Assembly (NCBI RefSeq): GCF_026183735.1
Contig: NZ_JAPFRE010000023.1
Span: forward strand, 1 to 60,310
Length of the DNA stretch: 60,310 nt
Direction of reading: 5' to 3'
From: Alteromonas sp. ASW11-130
Lineage (GTDB): Bacteria; Pseudomonadota; Gammaproteobacteria; Enterobacterales; Alteromonadaceae
The position numbers and the translations under genes were made by a program. Every line of letters begins with the position of its first letter. The stretch's first letter is position 1. Below, piece by piece: positions 26,175-35,027 of the stretch. The notes beneath the pieces were generated by a model. That model was not told where the DNA came from. It searched no databases and worked only from the letters and a program-made list of their open reading frames with translations.

Positions 26175-27134
26175 ATGAGCAATCAGCTAGCATCATTACG
26201 TGAAATTACAACTGTCGTTGCCGACACCGGCGACATTGAGGCCATCAAAAAGTATCAACCTGTTGATGCTACTACTAATCCTTCGCTACTATTGAAGGCT
26301 GCATCCTTACCTCAATACAGCGGTTTGATTGACGATGCCGTAGCCTGGGCAAAATTACAATCAAAAGACGATAACCAGCAATTGACTGACGCTGCCGACA
26401 AACTTGCGGTTATGATTGGTAAAGAAATTTCAGCATTAATTCCAGGACGTATTTCAACCGAAGTGGATGCACGTTTGTCTTTTAACACGCAGGCCACCAT
26501 TGAGAAAGCCGAACGGTTAGTGCAACTGTATAGCGATGAAGGCATTGATAAATCACGCATTCTTATTAAAGTAGCATCCACTTGGGAGGGCATTCGGGCT
26601 GCTGAAGCACTGGAACAAAAAGGCATTAATTGTAACCTTACCTTGTTGTTCAGTTTCGCACAGGCCCGTGCATGCGCGGAAGCAGGTGTATTCCTTATTT
26701 CTCCATTCGTAGGTCGAATTCTTGATTGGTACAAACAAAATACCGATAAGAAAGAATACACGCCTGAGGAAGATCCTGGCGTGGTATCGGTGGCGAAAAT
26801 TTATGACTTTTATAAGGCTAACGGCTACAAAACTGTCGTGATGGGCGCAAGTTTCCGTAACATCGGTGAAATTCAGGCGCTGGCTGGCTGTGATCGCTTG
26901 ACGATTAGCCCGCAGTTATTAGAAGAACTGGCCAACCAACCGGGTGAAATAGAAGCAGTGTTAAAAGATAACGGTGCCACTGATGTGCCTGGCAATAAGC
27001 TGAGCGAAGCAGCATTCCGCTGGGAAATGAATGAAGATGCAATGGCTACTGAAAAACTAGCTGAAGGTATCCGTAATTTCGCGGCCGATCAGGTGAAGCT
27101 TGAATCAATGTTAAAAGAGAAACTTGGAATTTAG
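26175..27134 (+). CDS. tal: Transaldolase
   Basis: Transfers a dihydroxyacetone unit between sugar phosphates in the non-oxidative pentose phosphate pathway. It has 319 residues, the TalB length. [13 protein letters not shown] contains the N-terminal signature, [12 protein letters not shown] carries the Schiff-base lysine, and [11 protein letters not shown] and [11 protein letters not shown] are conserved. GAGAGAAAGA precedes ATG 26175. pgi follows 21 bases later, so tal-pgi form an operon linking the two carbon routes. Confidence 0.96.
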   Translation: MSNQLASLREITTVVADTGDIEAIKKYQPVDATTNPSLLLKAASLPQYSGLIDDAVAWAKLQSKDDNQQLTDAADKLAVMIGKEISALIPGRISTEVDARLSFNTQATIEKAERLVQLYSDEGIDKSRILIKVASTWEGIRAAEALEQKGINCNLTLLFSFAQARACAEAGVFLISPFVGRILDWYKQNTDKKEYTPEEDPGVVSVAKIYDFYKANGYKTVVMGASFRNIGEIQALAGCDRLTISPQLLEELANQPGEIEAVLKDNGATDVPGNKLSEAAFRWEMNEDAMATEKLAEGIRNFAADQVKLESMLKEKLGI

Positions 27135-27155
27135 CCATACAAGTTGGAAAGGATT

Positions 27156-28805
27156 ATGACTGAATTAACCGCACTACCCCAATGGCACCACCTTGAAAAA
27201 CTTGCCTCCTCTATCGGCGAACAGCATATGCGTGACTGGTTTGCCGAGGATAGCGATCGTGCAGCACGCATGCAGGTGGAAAGTTGTGGACTTTATCTGG
27301 ACTTTTCAAAGAACCGTGTGACTGATGAAGTTATGCAAACGCTTTTCTCATTGGCTGATGCCCAAGGTCTGGAAGAGCAACGCAAAAGTATGTTTGCTGG
27401 AGAGGCGATTAATACTACCGAGGGTAGAGCGGTATTGCATACCGCATTACGTAACTTTTCCGATACACCCATATTGGTAAATGGCAAAGATGTTATGCCT
27501 GAAGTGAAAGCTACATTGGAAAAAGTTGAAAGCTTTACCCAATCGGTGCATAGCGGAGCGCATACGGGCTATACTGGCAAAGCTATTAAGCATGTTGTAA
27601 GTATCGGTATTGGCGGGTCCTTTCTTGGCCCCAAAATAATGACCGAAGCACTTAAACCCTATCGACATAACGGCATTCACGTTCATTTTGTTGCGAATGT
27701 AGATGGGTGTCATATTCACGATGTGTTAAGTGGGCTCGATCACGCCGAAACACTGGTGGTGATGTCCTCCAAGTCATTCACCACCCAGGAAACCTTGCAA
27801 AATACGCAGTCAGCAAAGAACTGGTTCTTAGCTGAGGGCGGTTCTCAGGAAGATGTGGCTAAGCACTTTGTGGCGGTTTCTTCTAACGTATCGGCGGCAG
27901 TAAAATTTGGTATTGCAGAAGAAAATATCTTCCCTATGTGGGATTGGGTCGGCGGACGCTATTCGTTATGGTCGGCGATTGGGTTACCTATTGCACTTGC
28001 ATTAGGGTTTGCTAATTTCAAACAGTTATTGGAAGGCGCACATGCAATGGACAGGCATTTTGCCACCGCCCCCAATGAGCGAAACCTTCCAGTCATCTTA
28101 GCGGTGTTGGGGGTGTGGTATCGCAATTTTTTTGGTGCACAATCGCACGTTCTACTGCCCTACTACCATTATTTGCGCGGTCTACCCGCTTATGTTCAGC
28201 AATTGGATATGGAAAGTAATGGGAAAATGGTTACGCAACAGGGCGAAAGGGTCACCTATCCAACCGGGCCTATTATATGGGGGAGTGAAGGCACAAATGG
28301 TCAACACAGCTTCCACCAACTTATCCATCAAGGACATGGCATTATCCCAGCTGACTTTATCTTGCCATTAAACGTACCTAATCAGGATGATACTCACCAT
28401 GCGATGTTGGCTTCGAACTGTTTTGGTCAGGCGCAAGCATTAATGCAAGGTAAAACCTATGAGGAGTGCTTTGAAGACCTCACCGATAAAGGTTTGGGTG
28501 AAGCTGAGCAAGTTCGTTTGGCTCATCACAAAACCATGCCCGGTAATAAGCCCAGTAATACTATTCTATTCGATGCGTTAACCCCGCATACACTTGGCGC
28601 ACTGATTGCTATGTATGAACACAAAGTGTTTGTGCAAGGCGTGGTGTGGCAGCTTAATTCGTTTGATCAGTGGGGCGTGGAACTAGGCAAAGTATTGGGA
28701 AATAAGGTGTTGGCGGGGATTACCGGTCGTACCGAAGGGGCTAATTTCGATGCATCTACACAACAATTAATTGCACGTTTTAAACACGCTAACGCCCCCA
28801 AATAG
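27156..28805 (+). CDS. pgi: Glucose-6-phosphate isomerase
   Basis: Interconverts glucose-6-phosphate and fructose-6-phosphate. It has 549 residues from ATG 27156, the same length as the E. coli enzyme, with GGAAAGGA just upstream; an in-frame TTG at 27144 adds four residues and is unnecessary. [40 protein letters not shown] and the late [10 protein letters not shown] signature are all present. It is second gene of tal-pgi; a hairpin at 28822-28852 may end the transcript. Confidence 0.97.
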   Translation: MTELTALPQWHHLEKLASSIGEQHMRDWFAEDSDRAARMQVESCGLYLDFSKNRVTDEVMQTLFSLADAQGLEEQRKSMFAGEAINTTEGRAVLHTALRNFSDTPILVNGKDVMPEVKATLEKVESFTQSVHSGAHTGYTGKAIKHVVSIGIGGSFLGPKIMTEALKPYRHNGIHVHFVANVDGCHIHDVLSGLDHAETLVVMSSKSFTTQETLQNTQSAKNWFLAEGGSQEDVAKHFVAVSSNVSAAVKFGIAEENIFPMWDWVGGRYSLWSAIGLPIALALGFANFKQLLEGAHAMDRHFATAPNERNLPVILAVLGVWYRNFFGAQSHVLLPYYHYLRGLPAYVQQLDMESNGKMVTQQGERVTYPTGPIIWGSEGTNGQHSFHQLIHQGHGIIPADFILPLNVPNQDDTHHAMLASNCFGQAQALMQGKTYEECFEDLTDKGLGEAEQVRLAHHKTMPGNKPSNTILFDALTPHTLGALIAMYEHKVFVQGVVWQLNSFDQWGVELGKVLGNKVLAGITGRTEGANFDASTQQLIARFKHANAPK

Positions 28806-28821
28806 AGCAATCTACTGCTTG

Positions 28822-28852
28822 GTGCATTCGCCAGTCCGTCTGGCAAATGCAC
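28822..28852 (+). terminator. Hairpin after pgi
   Basis: GTGCATT-c-GCCAG, loop tccgt, CTGGC-a-AATGCAC: 12 paired bases with one internal mismatch, 17 bases after the pgi stop. There is no T-run, so it may protect the 3' end rather than terminate. Confidence 0.45.
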
Positions 28853-29011
28853 GCCTTCACCAAACACTTGTCATTTTGTTGCCACGATTTGTTAATAAAA
28901 AGTAAACATTTATGTTTTATTTTTTTCTCAGCTGTGATACAAATTTGCCCAGAGGGATATATCTACTCACTCTGACACTTGTTGTAAGTGGTATAATTGA
29001 AGGAGATCCAT

Positions 29012-29188
29012 GTGGATAAGTCAGATTTATTTGCATTACTTGATATTGAAACCAGCCCTGCTAAAACGAAAAGTAAAAAGAGGAAGTGGCGAGAAATAGA
29101 AGCACTTCAAGATAGGTTCAGACTCGAAAAAGAACTTGCCGAATACGATTGTGAATTCGAGTATGAGCTAGAAGCCCTGGAAAGATAA
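29012..29188 (+). CDS. DUF3545 family small protein
   Basis: 58 residues from GTG 29012 with AGGAG six bases upstream; the in-frame TTG at 28997 has no ribosome site. It has a short acidic N-terminus (FALLDIET), a basic patch (TKSKKRKWREIEALQDR) and a charged helical C-terminus, the pattern of DUF3545 proteins of Vibrio and Shewanella. Function unknown. It is a single-gene unit with its own strong terminator (29194-29224). Confidence 0.78.
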   Translation: MDKSDLFALLDIETSPAKTKSKKRKWREIEALQDRFRLEKELAEYDCEFEYELEALER

Positions 29189-29193
29189 TTAGC

Positions 29194-29224
29194 AAAAAGC
29201 TATCACTGCGTGATAGCTTTTTTG
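29194..29224 (+). terminator. Strong Rho-independent terminator
   Basis: AAAAAGCTATCAC-tgc-GTGATAGCTTTTTT: the 8-bp core GCTATCAC/GTGATAGC extends through A-T pairs. It ends the DUF3545 transcript and, read on the other strand, could also end ung. Confidence 0.9.
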
Positions 29225-29261
29225 TCTTTATAGAAACCAGAAAGTGGCGGCCTGGCGGGCC

Positions 29262-29924
29262 TCAGCGTTCCAGTTGCCATTCAATAGGTTTTTTACCGTG
29301 GCATTGCAGGTACGCATTGGCTTGGCTAAAGTGCTTGCAGCCAAAAAAACCACGATGTGCCGAAAGCGGTGACGGATGGGGTGCAGCTAACACTAAGTGC
29401 TTAGTCGCGTCGATATCTTTACCCTTCTTTTGTGCGTGGCTACCCCATAACATAAATACCGTGTTATGGGTTTGCGTGTTAAGCACCTGTATAACTCTAT
29501 CGGTGAATTGCTCCCAACCAAGTTTAGCATGACTATGCGCCTTGCCCTGTTCGACGGTTAACACCGTATTAAGTAGTAATACACCTTGTTCTGCCCATGA
29601 GGTCAAATTGCCATGTGAAGGAACCTGGAAGTCGGGTATATCCGTTTGCAGCTCTTTAAACATATTCCTTAATGAAGGCGGAAAAGCAACGCCCTTTTGT
29701 ACGGAGAAGCTTAACCCATGGGCTTGTCCCGGACCGTGGTAAGGATCTTGTCCCAAAATCACCACTTTTACCGTGTCTAACGGGGTAATGGAAAGCGCAT
29801 AAAATACCTCGTCGGCTGGCGGATAAATCACCTTTCCAGCCTGACGCTGTGCACTGACTGAACGAATAATATGCTGAAAGTAAGGTTCTTGCTTTTCCTG
29901 TGCTAATGCTGTGTCCCAGTTCAT
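29262..29924 (-). CDS. ung: Uracil-DNA glycosylase
   Basis: Removes uracil from DNA. It has 220 residues. The catalytic water-activating Asp60 is in [16 protein letters not shown] (58-73), [16 protein letters not shown] contains the conserved LLN segment, and the DNA-intercalation loop is [11 protein letters not shown]. Its ATG overlaps the thrC stop codon (TAATG), so translation is coupled to the threonine operon, an arrangement worth noting because the two functions are unrelated. Confidence 0.97.
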   Translation of the reverse strand: MNWDTALAQEKQEPYFQHIIRSVSAQRQAGKVIYPPADEVFYALSITPLDTVKVVILGQDPYHGPGQAHGLSFSVQKGVAFPPSLRNMFKELQTDIPDFQVPSHGNLTSWAEQGVLLLNTVLTVEQGKAHSHAKLGWEQFTDRVIQVLNTQTHNTVFMLWGSHAQKKGKDIDATKHLVLAAPHPSPLSAHRGFFGCKHFSQANAYLQCHGKKPIEWQLER

Positions 29925-31207
29925 TAAGGTTTAAGTAATCCTAACATATGCTGTTTTAATGCCTCGTAATCGCTGGGCAATGTTCCAGCTAAGCTGTCTT
30001 TAGTCGCGACATCAGAAAGCGCTTGCGGCAAACTAATTGGCTGACCGAGCACGTTTTCAACTGTCTCGCGAAATTTAGCCGGATGCGCCGTACCTAAAAA
30101 CAAGCCTGTTTCACCCTCGCCTAAGTTATTTATTAACGCGCGATACGCTACCGCCGCATGAGGTTCGCTAGTGTACCCCTGGTGTGCCAGCTGACGAAGG
30201 GCTATCTGGGTATAATCTTCATCCACACAATAGCCGTGCAGGATAGATTTTTCTACGTATCCTTTTTCTATTAACGCTTCAATTCTAGGCCAGTTGTTAG
30301 GCTGACTGACATCCATTGCGTTTGATATCGTCGCTACAGTTGTTTTTGGCTCCCAGGTGCCACTTTGCAGATAGCGTGGTACCGTATCGTTTACGTTTGT
30401 GGCCGCGATAAAACGTTTAACAGGCAAGCCCATGGCTTTAGCAATTATACCTGCGGTAAGGTTACCAAAGTTACCACTTGGAACAGAAACGACCAATTGG
30501 TCGCGCTTTTCAGCAGGAATTTGGCTTAGGGCTTCGAAGTAATAACACACTTGAGCCAACAGACGGCTGATGTTTATGGAGTTTGCGGAGTTTAGATGTA
30601 GTCCCTCACGTACATCAGGATCGTCGAATGCCGTTTTAACCAGTTTTTGGCAGGCATCAAAATCGCCCTCAATAGCCACCGTATGAATATTATCCCCTAA
30701 GGTAGTGAATAATTTTTCCTGAAGCGGACTGATTTTTCCTTTCGGAAACAAAATTACCACATTAATATTTTCCAACCCGTGAAAGGCGTGGGCTACGGCG
30801 GCCCCCGTGTCACCCGATGTAGCAGTAAGAATGGTCACAGGCTCGTTGTTGGTTAGACGCGATAAACATTGCGCCATAAAACGTCCGCCGAAATCTTTAA
30901 ACGCCAGAGTTGGGCCATGAAATAGCTCTAATATTGAAATTTTATCATTTAGCTCGACCACGGGAGCTGGGAAAGTAAAAGCTTGTTGAACAATTTCACT
31001 AATTGTATCAGCCAACTCTTCCTCTAGCAGGGTCGACAAAATAAAGGAACTTCTTTCAACAAATGGCATTGCCAGTACTTTATCAATATTCTTCAGCACT
31101 GGAATGTTGGTGGGAAAATATAAGCCCTGATTTTTACCGAGTCCGCGTTTCACAGCTTGGGCAAATGTTGCTGTGTCTGTTGAATCTTTTAAATTTACTA
31201 ATTTCAC
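29924..31207 (-). CDS. thrC: Threonine synthase
   Basis: PLP enzyme converting O-phosphohomoserine to threonine. It has 427 residues from GTG 31205-31207 ([19 protein letters not shown]), with AGAGG seven bases upstream; the earlier in-frame ATG at 31243 would lie nearer the repeat and lacks a site. [13 protein letters not shown] carries the PLP lysine, [15 protein letters not shown] the phosphate-binding loop and [12 protein letters not shown] another conserved stretch. It is last of thrABC, separated from thrB by 75 bases containing five TAAAAAG heptamers. Confidence 0.96.
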   Translation of the reverse strand: MKLVNLKDSTDTATFAQAVKRGLGKNQGLYFPTNIPVLKNIDKVLAMPFVERSSFILSTLLEEELADTISEIVQQAFTFPAPVVELNDKISILELFHGPTLAFKDFGGRFMAQCLSRLTNNEPVTILTATSGDTGAAVAHAFHGLENINVVILFPKGKISPLQEKLFTTLGDNIHTVAIEGDFDACQKLVKTAFDDPDVREGLHLNSANSINISRLLAQVCYYFEALSQIPAEKRDQLVVSVPSGNFGNLTAGIIAKAMGLPVKRFIAATNVNDTVPRYLQSGTWEPKTTVATISNAMDVSQPNNWPRIEALIEKGYVEKSILHGYCVDEDYTQIALRQLAHQGYTSEPHAAVAYRALINNLGEGETGLFLGTAHPAKFRETVENVLGQPISLPQALSDVATKDSLAGTLPSDYEALKQHMLGLLKP

Positions 31208-31250
31208 TTCGCAACCTCTAAATACATTTTTGTTATAGTGCAACGGTTAG

Positions 31251-31285
31251 CTTTTTACTTTTTACTTTTTACTTTTTACTTTTTA
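31251..31285. repeat. Heptamer repeat CTTTTTA x5 (TAAAAAG on the coding strand)
   Basis: Five perfect copies in the thrB-thrC spacer. The first copy on the coding strand supplies the thrB stop codon TAA. The same heptamer occurs four times at 47030-47057. Confidence 0.9.
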
Positions 31286-32245
31286 CAGCTTACCGCTTAC
31301 CGTGGTGCCGTGTTCTTCGATTGTGCAGATTTTGGTAAACCCTTTATCAGTCTGGATATATCGTTGCGCAAGTAATTTTTCAACCTGCTGTGCTAATGGA
31401 AGGCTTTCGCATACCGCAAAAACGGTGGGACCCGAGCCAGAAATGCCAAATGCGCTGGCGCCTAATGAAATACACCCCTTTTTCACCTCATCAAAGCCAG
31501 GCAGAAGACGTTTACGGTGTGGCTCTGCGATAACATCATGGATAACAGAGCTAGCCAGTTTGGCATCTTGAGCGTGCAGGGCCTCAACAAAAACAGCCAG
31601 TTGTCGACCAAAGGTTATGGTGTCTTGCATAGAGAATGAGGTTGGAAGAATTTTTCGGGCCGCTGCCGTGGATACCACGATACCCGCGTAGCAAATAACC
31701 CAGTACCATTCTGAAATTACTGGCAGTTTGACGGCAACTTTATCTTTCAGGCCGGTCATGAGCGTAATCCCTCCTAAAAAACTAGGAGCCACATTATCGT
31801 AATGAATACTGCCGCTAATCTCCCCTTCCATTTCACCCATCATGGTTAATAGCTGATTTTCTGAAAGCGGATTGTCAAAGTATGCATTCAGTGCTGTCAG
31901 TGCAGCTACTATTGAACTGGCGCTTGAACCTAGCCCACTGCCAATGGGCAAGTTTTTCTTTAAGGTAAAATGGATGGGTGTTTCGTTGATTTTGTTATTT
32001 TGAACACTTTGTATAAACCGCCGATAACATTGAAAAACGATATTTCGGCGGGGATTTGAAGGTAATTTATCTGCAAATTCCCCGGCTACTGACAAGTTAA
32101 ACAACTCAGGCCCCGAGGTAGATTTAATTTCCACCTCGTCGCCTATTTTGCTTCCATCCACTGGCGCGAGTGCAGCGCCCAATACGTCAAATCCTAAACT
32201 GACATTGCCTATTGAGGCGGGCGCATACGCTGTTATTCTTTTCAT
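31283..32245 (-). CDS. thrB: Homoserine kinase
   Basis: GHMP-family kinase making O-phosphohomoserine for threonine synthesis. It has 320 residues. The N-terminal segment is YAPASIGNVSLGFDVLGAAL, the ATP phosphate loop is LPIGSGLGSSASSIVAAL (about 95-112), and the late GASAFGISGSGPTVFAV motif is typical. It follows thrA after 17 bases. Its stop codon TAA is the first triplet of the heptamer array, so changes in array length leave the protein intact but alter the distance to thrC. Confidence 0.96.
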   Translation of the reverse strand: MKRITAYAPASIGNVSLGFDVLGAALAPVDGSKIGDEVEIKSTSGPELFNLSVAGEFADKLPSNPRRNIVFQCYRRFIQSVQNNKINETPIHFTLKKNLPIGSGLGSSASSIVAALTALNAYFDNPLSENQLLTMMGEMEGEISGSIHYDNVAPSFLGGITLMTGLKDKVAVKLPVISEWYWVICYAGIVVSTAAARKILPTSFSMQDTITFGRQLAVFVEALHAQDAKLASSVIHDVIAEPHRKRLLPGFDEVKKGCISLGASAFGISGSGPTVFAVCESLPLAQQVEKLLAQRYIQTDKGFTKICTIEEHGTTVSGKL

Positions 32246-32262
32246 TTAACCTCTTAGCCATA

Positions 32263-34728
32263 TCAATGGTTTGTTTGCTTCCATGGCATAGTCCTTAATA
32301 TATCAGCGAAAACGCCCGCAGCGGTGACCGTTCCACCTGCACCATAGCCTCGAATTACATAAGGCATCGGTTGGTAATAATCACTACTGATTGCTAATGC
32401 ATTTTCGCCATCCTTAATGGCAGCCAACGGATGGTCTTGCGGTACTGCCAGGATGCTTACCTTACACGTTTTACCCTCAATACTGCCAATATAACGTAAA
32501 ACTTTTTGCTCACTGGACGCACTTGCCACCCGATCCGAAAAAGATTCATCTAGTTCACTTAGGGTATCCATGAATTCATCAATAGATTTGTTGTCACCAA
32601 AGCCCGGTGGCAACACCGATTCAATCTCAATATCGGACAACTCTAACTCAAGATCGGCTTCCCGCGCCATAATCAGTAATTTCCGCGCGACATCCATACC
32701 GCTAAGGTCGTCTCTTGGGTCCGGTTCCGTATAGCCATTTTCTTTGGCCAGACGCGTGGCTTTTGAGAGGGTCATGCCTTCTTCCAGCTTACCGAAAACA
32801 TAAGACAAACTACCAGACAGGATCCCCTCAAAACGGTGTAAGGTGTCGCCCGCGCTGAATAACTTTTGTAAATTATCGATTACAGGTAAGCCAGCGCCGA
32901 CCGTTGTTTCATAGAGATACTGACGGCTGGTGTTAAGCGCTGTTTCTCTGAGCTGACGATAATAAGCCAAGGTATCGGTATTCGCTTTTTTATTGGGGGT
33001 GACAACATGAAAGCCTTGTTCCATCATGGCAACGTATTGTGATGCAACACTCGCGTTACTTGTACAATCCACGATGACTGGATTAACGAGGCTATTAAGG
33101 TTGACGAAGTCACGCAGTACGTCAATGCTGAATGAATCTTTTGCATCTCTCAACTTTCCAGGCCAATCATTGGTAATGTTAATACCATTACTGTCTAACA
33201 AAAGCTTTTTACTATTGGCTATTCCGTAAACCTTAAGTTTAATATTACGATCCGCCAATGCTGGCTGCTGGCGAGCGATCTGGCTTAAAAGCTCTTTGCC
33301 GACATTCCCGCAACCTACCAGGAAGACGTCAATGCTGTGACCTTTGGAAAAAAAATTCTGATGTACCACCCGTACCGCTTTTTTCGCTTTATTACCTTCA
33401 ATAACAGTAGAAATAGAACGTTCTGAAGAGCCTTGCGCAATAGCAATATTGTTGACGCGAGCTTGCGCTAGCGCGTTAAAAAAACGTGCGGCTAAGCCTT
33501 TTGTTTGTTTCATTCCGTCCCCGACCAAGGTAACTATAGCCAGATCCCGCCGCACTTCGATAGGTTCCAACAGTTGATTCTGAAGTTCTAGTGCAAACGA
33601 CTCTTCTAATAAATTTTGGGCTTTGGTGGCATCTTTAGTGTGGATACAAAAACTGATGCTGTATTCAGAACTGGATTGCGTTATAAGGCTGATTGAAATA
33701 TTCGCATTCGACATGACTTCGAATATGCGACTGGCCATGCCAACCATACCTTTCAGGCCGGGCCCTGCCACGTTGAACATGGTTACATCATCAAGTTGCG
33801 ATATACCTTTAACCGATGTCCATACTTCACTCGCTTCATTAGAAATGAGTGTTCCCGGAGCCTCAGGGTTTAACGTATTGCGAATTAAACACGGAATATG
33901 GTGTTGGGCTATGGGACCTATTGTTTTAGGATGAAGTACCTTGGCGCCAAAATAGGAAAGCTCCATCGCTTCCTGGTAGGTAAGTTTATCGAGTAAAACG
34001 GCACCTTCTACCTGATTAGGGTCGGCGTTGTATACTCCATCAACATCTGTCCAGATTTCGCAGCATTTTGCGTCTATACAGGCAGCGAGCACTGCTGCGG
34101 AATAATCTGAACCATTTCGCCCCAATGTGACTTTTTCGCCTTGCTCATTCGCCGCCACAAATCCAGGCATCACGAGCAGGTAGCTTCCGTTTACCGGGAT
34201 ATCAGAAAAGCGCGCTTTACTCATCGCTACATCCGCTATGCTATCTAAGTAGTCGCCTTCAGCTAAAATAAAGTCTTTTGGATCCAGTAACCTATTGCTA
34301 ACGTTCGACGCCTCCAGCATCGCCGTGAACAAAGTAACGCTAATGTATTCTCCAAACGAAAGGATGCACGCTGCCACCGGATCAGGTACACACCTTAGCA
34401 ACTTAATACCTTCCAGCTGTTGTGTAAGTTGATCTAACTGAGCACGGATAAAGCGATTGACTTTATCGTAATCAAACAGAGTGAGTTCAGCCTTAAGCTC
34501 ACTGGCGATGCCATTGACCGTATCTTTGAAAAGCGAAAGTAATGGCTGATAATCTTCACCTTTTGCAGCTTGTTCGGACAATGAGGCCAGCGCATTGGTC
34601 ACCCCTTTGGGTGCAGATAAAACCACCGCCGCACCCTCGGTTTGATGCGTTGCCACGCTGATGGACATTACTCGCAAATACTTTTGCGCATCGGCTAAAG
34701 ACGAGCCACCAAACTTCAACACTTTCAT
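32263..34728 (-). CDS. thrA: Bifunctional aspartokinase I / homoserine dehydrogenase I
   Basis: Catalyses the first and third steps from aspartate to threonine and methionine precursors. It has 821 residues, as in E. coli ThrA. The aspartokinase domain (1 to about 290) starts MKVLKFGGSSLADAQKYLRV, with GRNGSDYSAAVLA. The ACT regulatory region is about 310-460 (VAGPGLKGMVGMASRIFEV, VTLVGDGMKQTKGLAARFF). The homoserine dehydrogenase domain (465-821) has VFLVGCGNVGKELL, DCTSNASVA, VTPNKKANT and GLPVIDNLQKL. It is first structural gene of the operon, preceded by leader peptide and attenuator. Confidence 0.97.
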   Translation of the reverse strand: MKVLKFGGSSLADAQKYLRVMSISVATHQTEGAAVVLSAPKGVTNALASLSEQAAKGEDYQPLLSLFKDTVNGIASELKAELTLFDYDKVNRFIRAQLDQLTQQLEGIKLLRCVPDPVAACILSFGEYISVTLFTAMLEASNVSNRLLDPKDFILAEGDYLDSIADVAMSKARFSDIPVNGSYLLVMPGFVAANEQGEKVTLGRNGSDYSAAVLAACIDAKCCEIWTDVDGVYNADPNQVEGAVLLDKLTYQEAMELSYFGAKVLHPKTIGPIAQHHIPCLIRNTLNPEAPGTLISNEASEVWTSVKGISQLDDVTMFNVAGPGLKGMVGMASRIFEVMSNANISISLITQSSSEYSISFCIHTKDATKAQNLLEESFALELQNQLLEPIEVRRDLAIVTLVGDGMKQTKGLAARFFNALAQARVNNIAIAQGSSERSISTVIEGNKAKKAVRVVHQNFFSKGHSIDVFLVGCGNVGKELLSQIARQQPALADRNIKLKVYGIANSKKLLLDSNGINITNDWPGKLRDAKDSFSIDVLRDFVNLNSLVNPVIVDCTSNASVASQYVAMMEQGFHVVTPNKKANTDTLAYYRQLRETALNTSRQYLYETTVGAGLPVIDNLQKLFSAGDTLHRFEGILSGSLSYVFGKLEEGMTLSKATRLAKENGYTEPDPRDDLSGMDVARKLLIMAREADLELELSDIEIESVLPPGFGDNKSIDEFMDTLSELDESFSDRVASASSEQKVLRYIGSIEGKTCKVSILAVPQDHPLAAIKDGENALAISSDYYQPMPYVIRGYGAGGTVTAAGVFADILRTMPWKQTNH

Positions 34729-34761
34729 TTGTTACTCCTTTCCCCTGACTCTATGGCAACT

Positions 34762-34795
34762 AAAAAAAAACCCGCTCCTTTTTGAGCGGGTTTTT
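34762..34795 (-). terminator. Threonine attenuator (intrinsic terminator)
   Basis: On the minus strand: AACCCGCTC-aaaaagg-AGCGGGTT followed by seven more T, placed between the leader peptide and thrA. It would form when thrL is translated without stalling. Because the other strand is also T-rich it may act in both directions. Confidence 0.88.
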
Positions 34796-34816
34796 GGTTA
34801 ACTTTTGATACGTACA

Positions 34817-34885
34817 CTAACCAGCAACCGCCCTCTGTGAGGTGGTAATCATCATCATGCCGGTGGTGCGAATTATTGTTTTCAT
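34817..34885 (-). CDS. thrL: thr operon leader peptide
   Basis: 22 codons from ATG 34883-34885 to TAG 34817-34819, with GAAGG before the start. The peptide is MKTIIRTTGMMMITTSQRAV followed by AG. Five Thr and three Ile codons make ribosome stalling sensitive to charged tRNA-Thr and tRNA-Ile, as in the enteric thrL. The attenuator hairpin lies 22 bases beyond the stop, and thrA starts 88 bases beyond it. Too short for most gene callers. Confidence 0.9.
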   Translation of the reverse strand: MKTIIRTTGMMMITTSQRAVAG

Positions 34886-34900
34886 GCCTTCAATCTGCCG

Positions 34901-34914
34901 TATAGACGTCTATA
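34901..34914. promoter_or_regulatory. Perfect palindrome TATAGACGTCTATA: candidate MetJ met box
   Basis: A 14-bp perfect palindrome whose centre AGACGTCT is the consensus 8-bp met box bound by MetJ. On the minus strand the flanking octamers TGACATAT and ATACGGCA each match the box at 5 of 8 positions, giving three tandem boxes. It sits directly after a TTGACA hexamer (34920-34915), 16 bases before thrL, in the core promoter region of the thr operon. A clear -10 was not found. Confidence 0.55.
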
Positions 34915-35027
34915 TGTCAACTGGCATTTCGATTATTTTTGATATTTTTTATTCAACAATACCAATTTATGCTTCTCTAAACAAAATCCCCTCAATAGAG
35001 GAGACCTCGTTTATTTAACGCTGCGCA

